A stretch of 6,119 nucleotides of DNA from Archangiaceae bacterium (GCA_023248915.1 JAHFDQ010000386.1:1-6119), one strand, 5' to 3'; counted from the first letter of the stretch, positions 1 to 6,119 are shown. Notes: generated by a model not told the origin, from the letters alone. Program-made: numbers and translations.

Positions 1-83
1 GAAAGTTCTCGGGAATTCGGCCGGCGAGACCTCTTAACCGGCTGGAATCAGGACCCTCGCGCGGCGGATATCCGAGAACTTTC
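1..83. repeat. Inverted repeat with nested stem, possibly cut by the window edge
   Basis: GAAAGTTCTCGG at 1-12 is perfectly complementary to CCGAGAACTTTC at 72-83. Inside it, 16-24 can pair with 38-46 over nine positions, two of them G-U. As RNA this would form a branched fold with a 12-bp closing stem. The left arm starts at base 1, so the repeat may extend outside the window. No T-run directly follows the right arm, so it is not a standard intrinsic terminator in the + direction. It could be the end of an upstream transcript, a REP-like element or a small structured RNA; the sequence alone does not decide. Confidence 0.5.
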
Positions 84-651
84 TCAGCCAAAACAGGCCG
101 CTTTTTCGACCGCCCCCCCCCGGGCGGGATCCGCTCACTCCTCAGCGCGATCGCATCCAATTCGCGGCCGCGCTCGGACAGGTGAAGACCCGAAGAGAGG
201 TCGAACGAGATCACCGCCATCCCGAAGCTGCGACACGTCCAAGTCGACCAAGCTGTCTCAAGGCGATGGTAAAGGCCGATGCAGCGGAACGCGCCAGCGG
301 GAAGGTCCCCACGCAGGTGACAGGACCCGGCCCATCGCTATCGCAGGGCGTCCGAGACCCCTCAGCCGAAGATGCGATTCCCCCTTGTGCACAGCTCCCG
401 CTGCGAGGGGCCGGGTGGGACCGTTACGGTATGGTCAGAGATCAGGTCCTGGTCCGAGGACCCCGGGGCATGGCGCGCGTCGGGCCTCATTCTCTGTCCA
501 TTCCGTAACGCCGGGGCGCTGGGCCCGGGCCGACATGGCTCGGTCTGCGGCGGACAAGAAAGTCGCGGGGCCTCGGACCGGCACGATGGGAGGTTCGCGC
601 CCGCGTCGGCCAGGTACATCCGTTGGCACCCCTTTACGGGCCGACCGCGCC
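1..651. other. Gene-free stretch left of the GGDEF gene
   Basis: I find no convincing gene here. Open frames exist on both strands (for example 182-508 on +, starting GTG), but their products are Arg/Pro/Gly-rich, lack recognisable motifs, and lack the strong G/C preference at third codon positions seen in the genes to the right. The stretch holds a 12-bp inverted repeat (1-12 and 72-83), a run of nine C at 113-121, and a cluster of short palindromes at 420-468 (ACCGTTACGGT at 420-430, GGTCCGAGGACC at 451-462, CCCCGGGG at 461-468). A 7-bp inverted repeat (605-611 with 639-645) lies just past the stop codon of the leftward gene. It could be plain intergenic DNA, a decayed gene, or the site of an unrecognised RNA. 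Confidence 0.6.
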
Positions 652-1554
652 CTACCTCGCGACCGGAGCGCCGTTGCCGTTCAGCGGTTCGACCGCGGCC
701 TCGGCCACCATGTCGTAGAACTCGACCCGGTTTCCACCTTCGGCCAGGGCGGCGTCGAGGCTCGCCTGGGCGCGCCGGGTCAGATCCGCGAACGAGTAAT
801 CGCGACCGACCGAACCCGAAGCGACGCCGATCGACACGGTCGGGCGCAGGACTTCGTCTCCGCAGGCCAAGGTGGCCTTGGCCACGCGCTCGCAAATTCG
901 CCGGCTGACGATGAGCGCCCCCTGCAAGTCGGTGTGGGGCATCAACATCAGCACCCGGTCGCCGCTGAAGTGCACCGGGTAGTCGGTGTCGCGCAGCGAC
1001 CTTCGAATCGCCAGCGCCAGCCCGCCCATCAACTGCGACCTCAACTCGGGCGTCACCACCAGGCCGAACGGGTCGAAGTCGGCCAGCGCCATCGACAGCG
1101 GAATGCCGTACCGCCGCGCGCGCTTGACCTCGACGAAGATGACCTCTTTGAAGTGGGTGAACGTGTAGAAGCCGGTGAGCGGGTCGAGAATGCCTTCGAC
1201 CGGGCGCTGGTGCGGTTCGGCCGCCGGAGCGCGGCGCAGCGCCGCCAACTCGGGCAGGCGGGCGCGCAGGTCGTTCGGAGACACGGGCAGCGGCAGCACC
1301 GCGTCGGCGAACGAGGCCGAGAACGCGTTCTTGCGCGCCGCCAGCAACAGCATGTTGGGCTTGGCGGCCTTCACCCGCCGGGCGACCTTGGCCGGTTCTT
1401 CCAGCGTCGGCCCGAGCACCACCAACCCCTCGGCGTCGAGCTTGTCGACCTCGCGCGCGGCCGACACCTTCAGGCCGGCCTTCTTCAGCCCGTCGGCGAT
1501 TCGCTTCCAGGTCGCGGCGTTCGGCTCGAGCACGGCCGAATGGGTGAGCTTCAT
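652..1554 (-). CDS. Receiver-like/degenerate GGDEF protein, probable c-di-GMP receptor
   Basis: A 300-residue, probably cytoplasmic protein; no signal peptide or membrane segment is seen. Residues 1 to about 108 look like a response-regulator receiver fold with alternating strands and helices, but the segment where the phosphate-accepting Asp should lie reads LVVLGPT, so phosphorylation is unlikely. Residues 120-282 are a GGDEF domain: DPLTGFY (124-130), ADFD (158-161), TVSIGVAS (239-246) and GGNRVEFYD (273-281). The catalytic signature is SGDRV (197-201) instead of GGDEF, and the Asn after the first metal-binding motif is also missing, so cyclase activity is probably lost. RDTD at 188-191 has the exact spacing of the RxxD inhibitory site, which binds c-di-GMP in this family. 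The start is ATG at 1554, preceded by AAGAGGAG at 7 nt; the frame stays open 85 codons further upstream, but that part overlaps rpsU antisense and is not protein-like. Sensing partner and output are unknown. Confidence 0.85.
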   Translation of the reverse strand: MKLTHSAVLEPNAATWKRIADGLKKAGLKVSAAREVDKLDAEGLVVLGPTLEEPAKVARRVKAAKPNMLLLAARKNAFSASFADAVLPLPVSPNDLRARLPELAALRRAPAAEPHQRPVEGILDPLTGFYTFTHFKEVIFVEVKRARRYGIPLSMALADFDPFGLVVTPELRSQLMGGLALAIRRSLRDTDYPVHFSGDRVLMLMPHTDLQGALIVSRRICERVAKATLACGDEVLRPTVSIGVASGSVGRDYSFADLTRRAQASLDAALAEGGNRVEFYDMVAEAAVEPLNGNGAPVAR

Positions 1555-1561
1555 CGTGGCG

Positions 1562-1569
1562 CTCCTCTT
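1562..1569 (-). promoter_or_regulatory. Shine-Dalgarno of the GGDEF-like gene
   Basis: Read on the - strand this is AAGAGGAG, 7 nt before the ATG at 1554. It decides the start among several in-frame upstream candidates. Confidence 0.8.
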
Positions 1570-1630
1570 CGAGATCAGGCGAACCTTAACGCCAAGCCCT
1601 GAACTGGGCCATTCGCCGACGGTTCGCGCC

Positions 1631-1659
1631 TTGCCTTTTGCCCTGGCCTGGGAGATACC
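1631..1659 (+). promoter_or_regulatory. Possible sigma-70-type promoter for the rpsU operon
   Basis: TTGCCT (1631-1636) resembles a -35 box, and GATACC (1654-1659), 17 nt further on, is a weak -10 match (three of six consensus bases). The position, about 50 nt before the rpsU start, suits an operon promoter. The match is weak and GC-rich genomes give chance hits, so this is only a candidate. Confidence 0.3.
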
Positions 1660-1694
1660 GCAACCCCCCGTTCGACCAATCTTCGACTGCCGTT

Positions 1695-1702
1695 GGGAGG
1701 AG
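1695..1702 (+). promoter_or_regulatory. Strong Shine-Dalgarno of rpsU
   Basis: GGGAGGAG lies 6 nt before the TTG at 1709. It supports TTG as the real start, since no ATG or GTG lies at a suitable distance that would give a normal-length S21. Confidence 0.85.
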
Positions 1703-1708
1703 ACAGCT

Positions 1709-1903
1709 TTGACTGGAATCCGCGTGAAGGAAGGCGAGTCCATCGAAGGAGCGCTCAAGCGCTTCAAGAAGGCCACCGAAAAGGCGGGCATTCTTTCTGA
1801 GATTCGCAAGCGCGAGCATTACGAGAAGCCCAGCGTCAAGAAGAAGAAGAAGGCGCTCGCGGCGAAGAAGCGCGCCGTGAAGAAGCTGCGTAAGAACTGG
1901 TAG
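1709..1903 (+). CDS. rpsU: Small ribosomal subunit protein bS21
   Basis: A 64-residue, strongly basic protein of normal S21 length. It is a 30S subunit protein that sits near the anti-Shine-Dalgarno end of 16S rRNA and helps translation initiation. The S21 pattern is clear: an N-terminal strand (TGIRVKEGE), then SIEGALKRFKK at 11-21, KREHYEKPS at 34-42, and a Lys/Arg-rich tail ending RKNW. The start is TTG at 1709, chosen because GGGAGGAG lies 6 nt upstream and the resulting N-terminus matches the family. A rare start codon with a near-perfect Shine-Dalgarno makes output depend on the anti-SD interaction, the region where S21 itself acts; a feedback role is my inference. It is the first gene of the operon, with yqeY starting 15 nt after its stop. 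Confidence 0.97.
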   Translation: MTGIRVKEGESIEGALKRFKKATEKAGILSEIRKREHYEKPSVKKKKKALAAKKRAVKKLRKNW

Positions 1904-1918
1904 TCACCGGCGGTAGCC

Positions 1919-2377
1919 ATGGCCACTCTGAAAGAGCGCATCGACCTCGAGCTGAAAGAGGCGATGAAGGCGAAGAACGAGCTCACCACCAGCGTGCTGC
2001 GCATGCTGAAGAGCGCGGTGAAGTACAAAGAGGTCGAACCCGGCGGCAAGCCGCTCGACGACGGCGGAGTGCTGCAGGTCGTCTCGACGCTGATCAAGCA
2101 GCGGCGCGACTCGGTCGAGCAGTTCCGCGCGGGCAACCGCCCCGACCTGGCCGACAAGGAAGACAAAGAGATTCTGGTGCTCTTGGCCCTGTTGCCGGCG
2201 CAGTTGTCCGCCGACGAGCTCAAGGCCGAGGTGGCCGCGGCGATCGTGGCGTCGGGCGCGAAGGCGGCCAAGGACATGGGCCAGGTGATGAAGCTTCTCA
2301 GCCCGAAGCTGAAGGGGAAGGCCGAAGGCAAGGCCATCTCGGACGAAGTGAAGGCGCAGCTTTCCAGGCTCCAGTAG
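1919..2377 (+). CDS. yqeY: YqeY/GatB-tail-like protein
   Basis: A 152-residue soluble protein, the usual length for the YqeY family, whose members resemble the C-terminal tail domain of GatB, the tRNA-dependent amidotransferase subunit. The N-terminal helical part (LKERIDLELKEAMKAK, then LRMLKSAVKYKEVE at 27-40) and the C-terminal family block at 120-148 (MGQVMKLLSPK, KGKAEGKAIS, VKAQL) are both present. The cellular role is not established; a link to tRNA or amidotransferase function is suggested only by the shared fold, and no amidotransferase catalytic subunit lies nearby. The ATG at 1919 lies 15 nt after rpsU and has no good Shine-Dalgarno, so translation may depend on ribosomes finishing rpsU. 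Its position between rpsU and dnaG suggests co-expression with them. Confidence 0.93.
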   Translation: MATLKERIDLELKEAMKAKNELTTSVLRMLKSAVKYKEVEPGGKPLDDGGVLQVVSTLIKQRRDSVEQFRAGNRPDLADKEDKEILVLLALLPAQLSADELKAEVAAAIVASGAKAAKDMGQVMKLLSPKLKGKAEGKAISDEVKAQLSRLQ

Positions 2378-2394
2378 AACCGGGCGGGCAAGCC

Positions 2395-4206
2395 GTGCTG
2401 ATTCCCGAGCACAAGATCGAGGAAATCCTCGAGCGCACCGACCTGGTCGCGCTGGTGTCGCGCCACGTCGAGCTGAAGAAGGCCGGCCGGAGCTGGAAGG
2501 GGCGCTGCCCGTTCCACCAGGAAAAGTCCGCCTCGTTCCACGTCACCCCCGAGATGCGCCGCTTCAAGTGCTTCGGGTGCCAGGCGGGCGGCGACGCCAT
2601 CGCCTTCGTCCAGCGTTACCTGGGCAAGACGTTCGTCGACGCGGTGAGAGACCTGGCGCGCGAGGCGGGCGTGGACTTAGAGGCCGCCGAAGACCCCACG
2701 GCCCGCGAGCGGCAGCAACTGAAAGAGGTCACCGACTTCGCCGCCGAGCACTTCCGCGCCCGGCTGTGGGACGGCGAGGCCGGCCGGGTCGCCCGTGAGT
2801 ACCTGCGCGGCCGCGGGGTGGACGACGAGGTGGCCCGCGCTTTCGGCCTGGGGCTGGCTCCCGCCGCCTGGACCGAGCTGGCCGACCGGCTGACCTCGGC
2901 GGGGCTGCTCGAGTTCGGCCTGACCGCGGGGCTCATCTCGAAGCGCCAGCGCGGCGACGGTTATTACGACATGTTCCGGGGGCGGCTGATCGTCCCCATC
3001 CGCTCGCCCGAGGGCCGCACCATCGCCTTCGGCGGACGGCAGCTCGAGTCGAGCGCCGGGGCCGACCAGGGGCCCAAGTACCTCAACTCGCGCGAATCGC
3101 GGCTCTACAACAAGAGCGAAACCCTCTACGGCATGGACCTGGCCCGCGACGAGATTCGCAAGAAGAAGTCGGCGGTGCTGGTCGAGGGGTACTTCGACTG
3201 CATCGGCATGCACCAGGCTGGAGTGAAGCACGCGGTGGCGCTGTGCTCGACTGCGCTGACCGCCGGCCACCTCGCGCTGCTCGCCCGGTCTGAAGCGAAA
3301 GAGCTGGTGCTCTTGCTCGACGGCGACGACGCCGGGCGCAAGGCCGTCGAACGGCTGGCGGGGCCGATTCTGGCCGCCGGGGCTTCGGCGAAGGTCGCCC
3401 TCCTACCCGACGGCGAAGACCCCGACACCTTCGCCCGGAAGGCGGGCGTCGAGGGCGTGGCGGCGCTGCTCGCTTCGGCCAAGACGCTGACCGAGCACCT
3501 GTTCGCCACCTTCCTGCCGGGGGGCAAAGAGGCGAGCTTCGAAGCGAAGATGCAGGCGGTCGACCGGTTGAAACCCATCGCGGCGCAGTTGCCCGTTGGC
3601 CTCGCCCGCTCGGCCTTCTTCTCGGCGCTGTCCACGCACTCGGGGCTGCCGTCGGCCGAGCTCGAGACCGCGCTCAGGGGCAAGTCGCCGGCACCGCGCC
3701 CGGTGCCCAAGCCGTCGGAAGTAGCCCCGAACCCTCAGACTCGGGAAAGGGCACCCGAGGCGCTCGAGGCTCACCTGGTCGCCATGGCCCTCGCGGACAG
3801 GCGCCTCTTGTCGAAGGACGTCCACCGCGTCTGCGACCAGCTCACGCACACGGGGTTACGGGCGGTGCTGGCCCGGTTGGCCGCCGGGCAAGGGCCCGAA
3901 GAGGCGCTCTTCGAGGCCTCGCCCCTCGTGCGAGGGGCCCTCCAGGCCGCGGGCCACAAGGTGCCGACGGTCGAGGCCGACCAGGAACGGTCATTCTTGG
4001 CCGGGTGTCAGAAGCTGCGGTTGCGGCGCATCGAAGAGCAGCTTTCCTACCTGGCCAAGGTTACGGCTTCCCTCGAAGGCGCCAGCGAGCTCACCGACGA
4101 GACGAAGCGGTTATTGACTGAAAGATCAGAGCTTTTGGCGCTCAAGCGGCAGGTCCTCGAAGAGTCTGCCACCGGGGGAACAAAGGGCCCCTCGGGGCCG
4201 GTTTGA
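2395..4206 (+). CDS. dnaG: DNA primase
   Basis: A 603-residue replicative primase that makes the short RNA primers for leading- and lagging-strand DNA synthesis at the fork, working with the DnaB helicase. Residues 1 to about 100 are the zinc-binding CHC2 domain, with ligands C38, H41, C59 and C62. The RNA-polymerase core follows, with RGRLIVPIRSPEGR (195-208), FGGR (212-215) and PKYLNS (227-232). The Toprim part has the catalytic E264 in VEGYFD, the metal-binding DGDDAGR (309-315) with D309 and D311, and DPDTF (342-346). A Pro-rich linker (about 430-450) leads to a poorly conserved C-terminal domain expected to bind DnaB. A motif usually ending GTALT in this family reads CSTALT (284-289). 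The start is GTG at 2395, 17 nt after yqeY, with only a weak GGGCGGG upstream, so coupling to yqeY translation is likely. Length and domains are normal and the frame is intact. Confidence 0.98.
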   Translation: MLIPEHKIEEILERTDLVALVSRHVELKKAGRSWKGRCPFHQEKSASFHVTPEMRRFKCFGCQAGGDAIAFVQRYLGKTFVDAVRDLAREAGVDLEAAEDPTARERQQLKEVTDFAAEHFRARLWDGEAGRVAREYLRGRGVDDEVARAFGLGLAPAAWTELADRLTSAGLLEFGLTAGLISKRQRGDGYYDMFRGRLIVPIRSPEGRTIAFGGRQLESSAGADQGPKYLNSRESRLYNKSETLYGMDLARDEIRKKKSAVLVEGYFDCIGMHQAGVKHAVALCSTALTAGHLALLARSEAKELVLLLDGDDAGRKAVERLAGPILAAGASAKVALLPDGEDPDTFARKAGVEGVAALLASAKTLTEHLFATFLPGGKEASFEAKMQAVDRLKPIAAQLPVGLARSAFFSALSTHSGLPSAELETALRGKSPAPRPVPKPSEVAPNPQTRERAPEALEAHLVAMALADRRLLSKDVHRVCDQLTHTGLRAVLARLAAGQGPEEALFEASPLVRGALQAAGHKVPTVEADQERSFLAGCQKLRLRRIEEQLSYLAKVTASLEGASELTDETKRLLTERSELLALKRQVLEESATGGTKGPSGPV

Positions 4207-4297
4207 GATCGCGTTTGTCAAACCGCCGGAAACTGCGGTACATCGGCCGGCCCGGTATTAAGCCAAGCGGCCGAGATTCTTAAGGAGAAGTCCGTAC
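4207..4297 (+). promoter_or_regulatory. dnaG-rpoD spacer with small hairpin
   Basis: This 91-nt gap is much longer than the other gaps in the operon. It contains ACCGC (4222-4226) pairing with GCGGT (4235-4239) around an 8-nt loop, then the self-complementary GGCCGGCC (4245-4252). There is no T-run after either, so a terminator is unlikely. TTGTCA (4215-4220) resembles a -35 box, but no good -10 lies at the right distance. It could hold an internal rpoD promoter or an RNA-processing site that separates dnaG and rpoD messages, as known for the E. coli operon; here this is inference. Confidence 0.4.
4282..4287 (+). promoter_or_regulatory. Shine-Dalgarno of rpoD
   Basis: AAGGAG, 10 nt before the ATG at 4298. 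With rpsU it is one of two clear ribosome-binding sites in the operon, consistent with rpoD being translated independently of dnaG. Confidence 0.8.
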
Positions 4298-6119
4298 ATG
4301 CCCACGCAGAAGCACTCCGCGATCAAGCCGGCTCCGAAGCTGAAGGCGAAGAAGCAGCCCGAGAAGGAACCGAAGAAGAAGGCGCTGGCCGCCAAAGAGG
4401 TCAAGGCCGCCAAGCCGGGCGCGAAGGTTCCGCTCAACGGGCACGCCCAGGTCGACGCGACCTCGGCCGCGAAAGAGAAGCTGAAGAAGCTGGGTAAGGG
4501 CGCGACCGAAGCGAAGGAAGGCGACGTCGACCCCGAAGAACAGGCCGACGAGCTGGCCGCCGCGGTCGAAGTCGACCCCGACGCCGTCGAAGAGGTGGTC
4601 GAGGAAGAGGCGATCGCCGAGCGCAAGGAAGTCAAAGATCTGCTCGAGGCAGGCAGGCAGAAGGGCTTCCTCACCTACGACGAGGTGAACGACGCCCTGC
4701 CCGCGGACATCGTCTCGTCGGACCAGATCGACGACGTGATGTCGATGTTCGGCGACAACGAGATCGAGATCGTCGACGCGCAGAAGGCGGCGCAGACGAC
4801 CGAGGTCAAGCCGACCGTCACCGCGACCGAGGAAGGGCAGAAAGAGGTCGAGGAAGAGAAGGAAGAGGAAGAGGACGAACCGGGCGGCAAGTCGAACGAC
4901 CCGGTCCGCATGTACCTGCGCAAGATGGGCTCGGTCTCGCTGTTGACGCGCGAGGGCGAGGTCGAGATCGCCAAGCGCATCGAGGACGGCGAGAAGGAAG
5001 TGCTGCGGGCGCTGTTGGCGTGCAAGGTGGCGGTGGCCGAGATCATCGAGATCGGCGCCAAGCTCAAGGCCGGCAAGCTGCGCATCCGCGAGGTGGTGAA
5101 GGACGCTCCGGAAGAACCGAACGCCGAAGGAACCGAAGAGGTCGAGGCCGAGGTCACCGAGGGCGAGGCCGTTCAGCAGTTGAACCAGAACGAGCTCACC
5201 CGCATCGAGCAGATCTGCAAGGCGATCGAGAAGATTCGCAAGCTGTCGAAGGACTGCGAGACGATCGAAGAGGACGCCAGCTCGAAGAAGAAGCTGTCCG
5301 AGGTGAAGAAGAAGGAGATGCGCCAGGAAGTGAAGGACCTCCGGGTGAAGATGATGGAGGTCCTGGAAGAGATGCGGCTGAACAAGAAGCAGATCGACCG
5401 CATCGTGCTCAACCTGCGCGCGCTGATCGTACGGGTGGACAAGGCCGAGGACGAGCTGCGCGAGCTCGAGCGCACCTACGGCGTGCCGATGCGCGAATTG
5501 CGCGCGACCCTGCGCGAGGCGCGGGACAACCCGGCCACCGCCAAGAAGCTGCAGCGGCGCCTGAACGTGACCCCCGAGCAGCTGGAAGCGCTCGACCGCG
5601 ACATCCGCACCGCGGTGCGGAAGATTCGCCGGGTCGAGGAAGAGGCGAACCTGGGCGTCGAGGCGTTGCGGCGCAACTACGAAGCGATTCGGGTGGGCGA
5701 GCGCAAGGCCGAGCACGCCAAGAGCGAGCTGGTCGAGGCGAACCTGCGCCTGGTGGTGTCGATCGCGAAGAAGTACACGAACCGCGGCCTGCAGTTCCTC
5801 GACCTCATCCAGGAAGGCAACATCGGCCTGATGAAGGCGGTGGACAAGTTCGAGTACAAGCGCGGGTACAAGTTCTCGACCTACGCCACCTGGTGGATTC
5901 GCCAGGCCATCACGAGGGCCATCGCCGATCAGGCGCGCACCATTCGCATTCCGGTGCACATGATCGAGACCATCAACAAGCTCATCCGGACCAGCCGGTA
6001 CCTGGTGCAGGAGATCGGCCGCGAACCGACGCCGGAAGAGATCGCCGAGAAGATGGAATTGCCGCTCGACAAGGTCCGCAAGGTCTTGAAGATCGCCAAG
6101 GAACCCATCTCGCTCGAGA
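4298..6119 (+). CDS. rpoD: Housekeeping sigma factor RpoD (partial, 3' end outside window)
   Basis: The first 607 residues of the primary sigma-70 factor, which directs RNA polymerase to housekeeping promoters. Residues 1-107 form an extension, Lys/Ala-rich and then acidic. Region 1.1 follows at about 108-160 (VKDLLEAGRQKGFLTYDEV), then a Glu-rich linker (182-194), region 1.2 from 200 (NDPVRMYLRKMG), and a large charged helical non-conserved insert (about 234-465). Region 2 starts near 466 and is almost identical to other primary sigmas: LVEANLRLVVSIAKKY (478-493), FLDLIQEGNIGLMKAV (500-515) and KFSTYATWWIRQAITR (525-540). W532/W533 are the -10 melting tryptophans; Q536 and T539 are the -10 contact residues. 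Region 3 begins about 555 and the window ends at EPISLE. Regions 3.2 and 4, including -35 recognition, are missing. The ATG at 4298 is supported by AAGGAG. As last visible gene of the operon, it links transcription capacity to S21 and DnaG. Confidence 0.98.
   Translation, partial: MPTQKHSAIKPAPKLKAKKQPEKEPKKKALAAKEVKAAKPGAKVPLNGHAQVDATSAAKEKLKKLGKGATEAKEGDVDPEEQADELAAAVEVDPDAVEEVVEEEAIAERKEVKDLLEAGRQKGFLTYDEVNDALPADIVSSDQIDDVMSMFGDNEIEIVDAQKAAQTTEVKPTVTATEEGQKEVEEEKEEEEDEPGGKSNDPVRMYLRKMGSVSLLTREGEVEIAKRIEDGEKEVLRALLACKVAVAEIIEIGAKLKAGKLRIREVVKDAPEEPNAEGTEEVEAEVTEGEAVQQLNQNELTRIEQICKAIEKIRKLSKDCETIEEDASSKKKLSEVKKKEMRQEVKDLRVKMMEVLEEMRLNKKQIDRIVLNLRALIVRVDKAEDELRELERTYGVPMRELRATLREARDNPATAKKLQRRLNVTPEQLEALDRDIRTAVRKIRRVEEEANLGVEALRRNYEAIRVGERKAEHAKSELVEANLRLVVSIAKKYTNRGLQFLDLIQEGNIGLMKAVDKFEYKRGYKFSTYATWWIRQAITRAIADQARTIRIPVHMIETINKLIRTSRYLVQEIGREPTPEEIAEKMELPLDKVRKVLKIAKEPISLE

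Larger units (their letters stand above)
1555..1708. promoter_or_regulatory. Divergent control region between GGDEF-like gene and rpsU
   Basis: These 154 bp must hold the leader of both divergent genes and probably their promoters. Visible structure includes a 7-bp inverted repeat, GCGAACC (1579-1585) with GGTTCGC (1621-1627), and a smaller one, GCCC (1596-1599) with GGGC (1606-1609). TTGCC is directly repeated at 1631-1635 and 1638-1642. The paired arms could be an operator or simply part of a leader RNA. I see no clear sigma-70-type promoter for the leftward gene. Confidence 0.5.

Noticed and set aside
96..106. GGCCGCTTTTT as a terminator end
   Set aside because: Only a 3-bp stem (87-89 with 96-98) can form directly before the T-run, too weak for an intrinsic terminator.
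113..121. C9 tract as a phase-variable repeat
   Set aside because: It lies in no gene and near no identifiable promoter, so nothing suggests a switching role.
182..508. Possible 108-residue protein from GTG at 182
   Set aside because: No Shine-Dalgarno, no motif, and weaker G/C preference at third positions than in the real genes nearby.
605..645. 7-bp inverted repeat past the stop of the GGDEF-like gene as an intrinsic terminator
   Set aside because: The loop is 27 nt and no T-run follows on the - strand, so an intrinsic terminator is not supported.
385..1602. 405-codon open frame on the + strand
   Set aside because: Most of it is antisense to the GGDEF-like gene; the product is Arg/Gln/His-rich with no motif, and no Shine-Dalgarno supports it.
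1175..1708. Long N-terminal extension of rpsU in the same frame
   Set aside because: The upstream codons are antisense to the GGDEF-like gene; S21 is a complete 64-residue protein from the TTG at 1709.
1555..1809. Upstream extension of the GGDEF-like gene to a start at 1809
   Set aside because: The extra 85 codons run antisense through rpsU and its leader and do not look like a protein domain; the ATG at 1554 has a strong Shine-Dalgarno.
4280..5959. 559-codon open frame on the - strand opposite rpoD
   Set aside because: It is the antisense shadow of rpoD; its Leu/His/Arg-rich product mirrors rpoD codons and has no family motifs, while the + strand encodes an unmistakable sigma factor.

Overview
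The window carries a bacterial macromolecular-synthesis operon on the + strand, in the order rpsU, yqeY, dnaG, rpoD. A gene for a degenerate GGDEF signalling protein is transcribed away from it on the - strand. The DNA is GC-rich. The RpoD has a long Lys/Ala-rich then acidic N-terminal extension and a large non-conserved insert, and yqeY sits between rpsU and dnaG. Together these point to the Myxococcota (Myxococcus-like relatives) or a near deltaproteobacterial lineage. This is inferred from protein features; no database comparison was possible.

Layout. Positions 1-651 hold no gene I can support; they contain a 12-bp perfect inverted repeat at the left edge, a C9 tract and several short palindromes. 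Positions 652-1554 (- strand) encode a 300-residue protein with a receiver-like N-terminal half and a GGDEF-family C-terminal half. Its signature is eroded to SGDRV, but an RxxD inhibitory-site motif remains. Positions 1555-1708 are the divergent control region. rpsU (TTG start, strong Shine-Dalgarno), yqeY and dnaG (GTG start) follow with gaps of only 15 and 17 nt. A 91-nt spacer with a small hairpin then precedes rpoD, which has its own Shine-Dalgarno and runs off the right edge after 607 codons.

How the genes work together. The operon couples a ribosomal small-subunit protein (S21), the replication primase (DnaG) and the housekeeping sigma factor (RpoD), so translation, replication and transcription capacity can be adjusted together. 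YqeY is a GatB-tail-like protein of uncertain role. The divergent protein is most simply read as a c-di-GMP receptor rather than a cyclase. Its adjacency to the operon may be only positional.

I see no wholly new system here. The most interesting items are the probable non-catalytic c-di-GMP receptor, the folded repeat at the left edge, and a few unusual details in the operon genes (TTG start in rpsU, a Gly-to-Ser change in a DnaG core motif, the RpoD extension).
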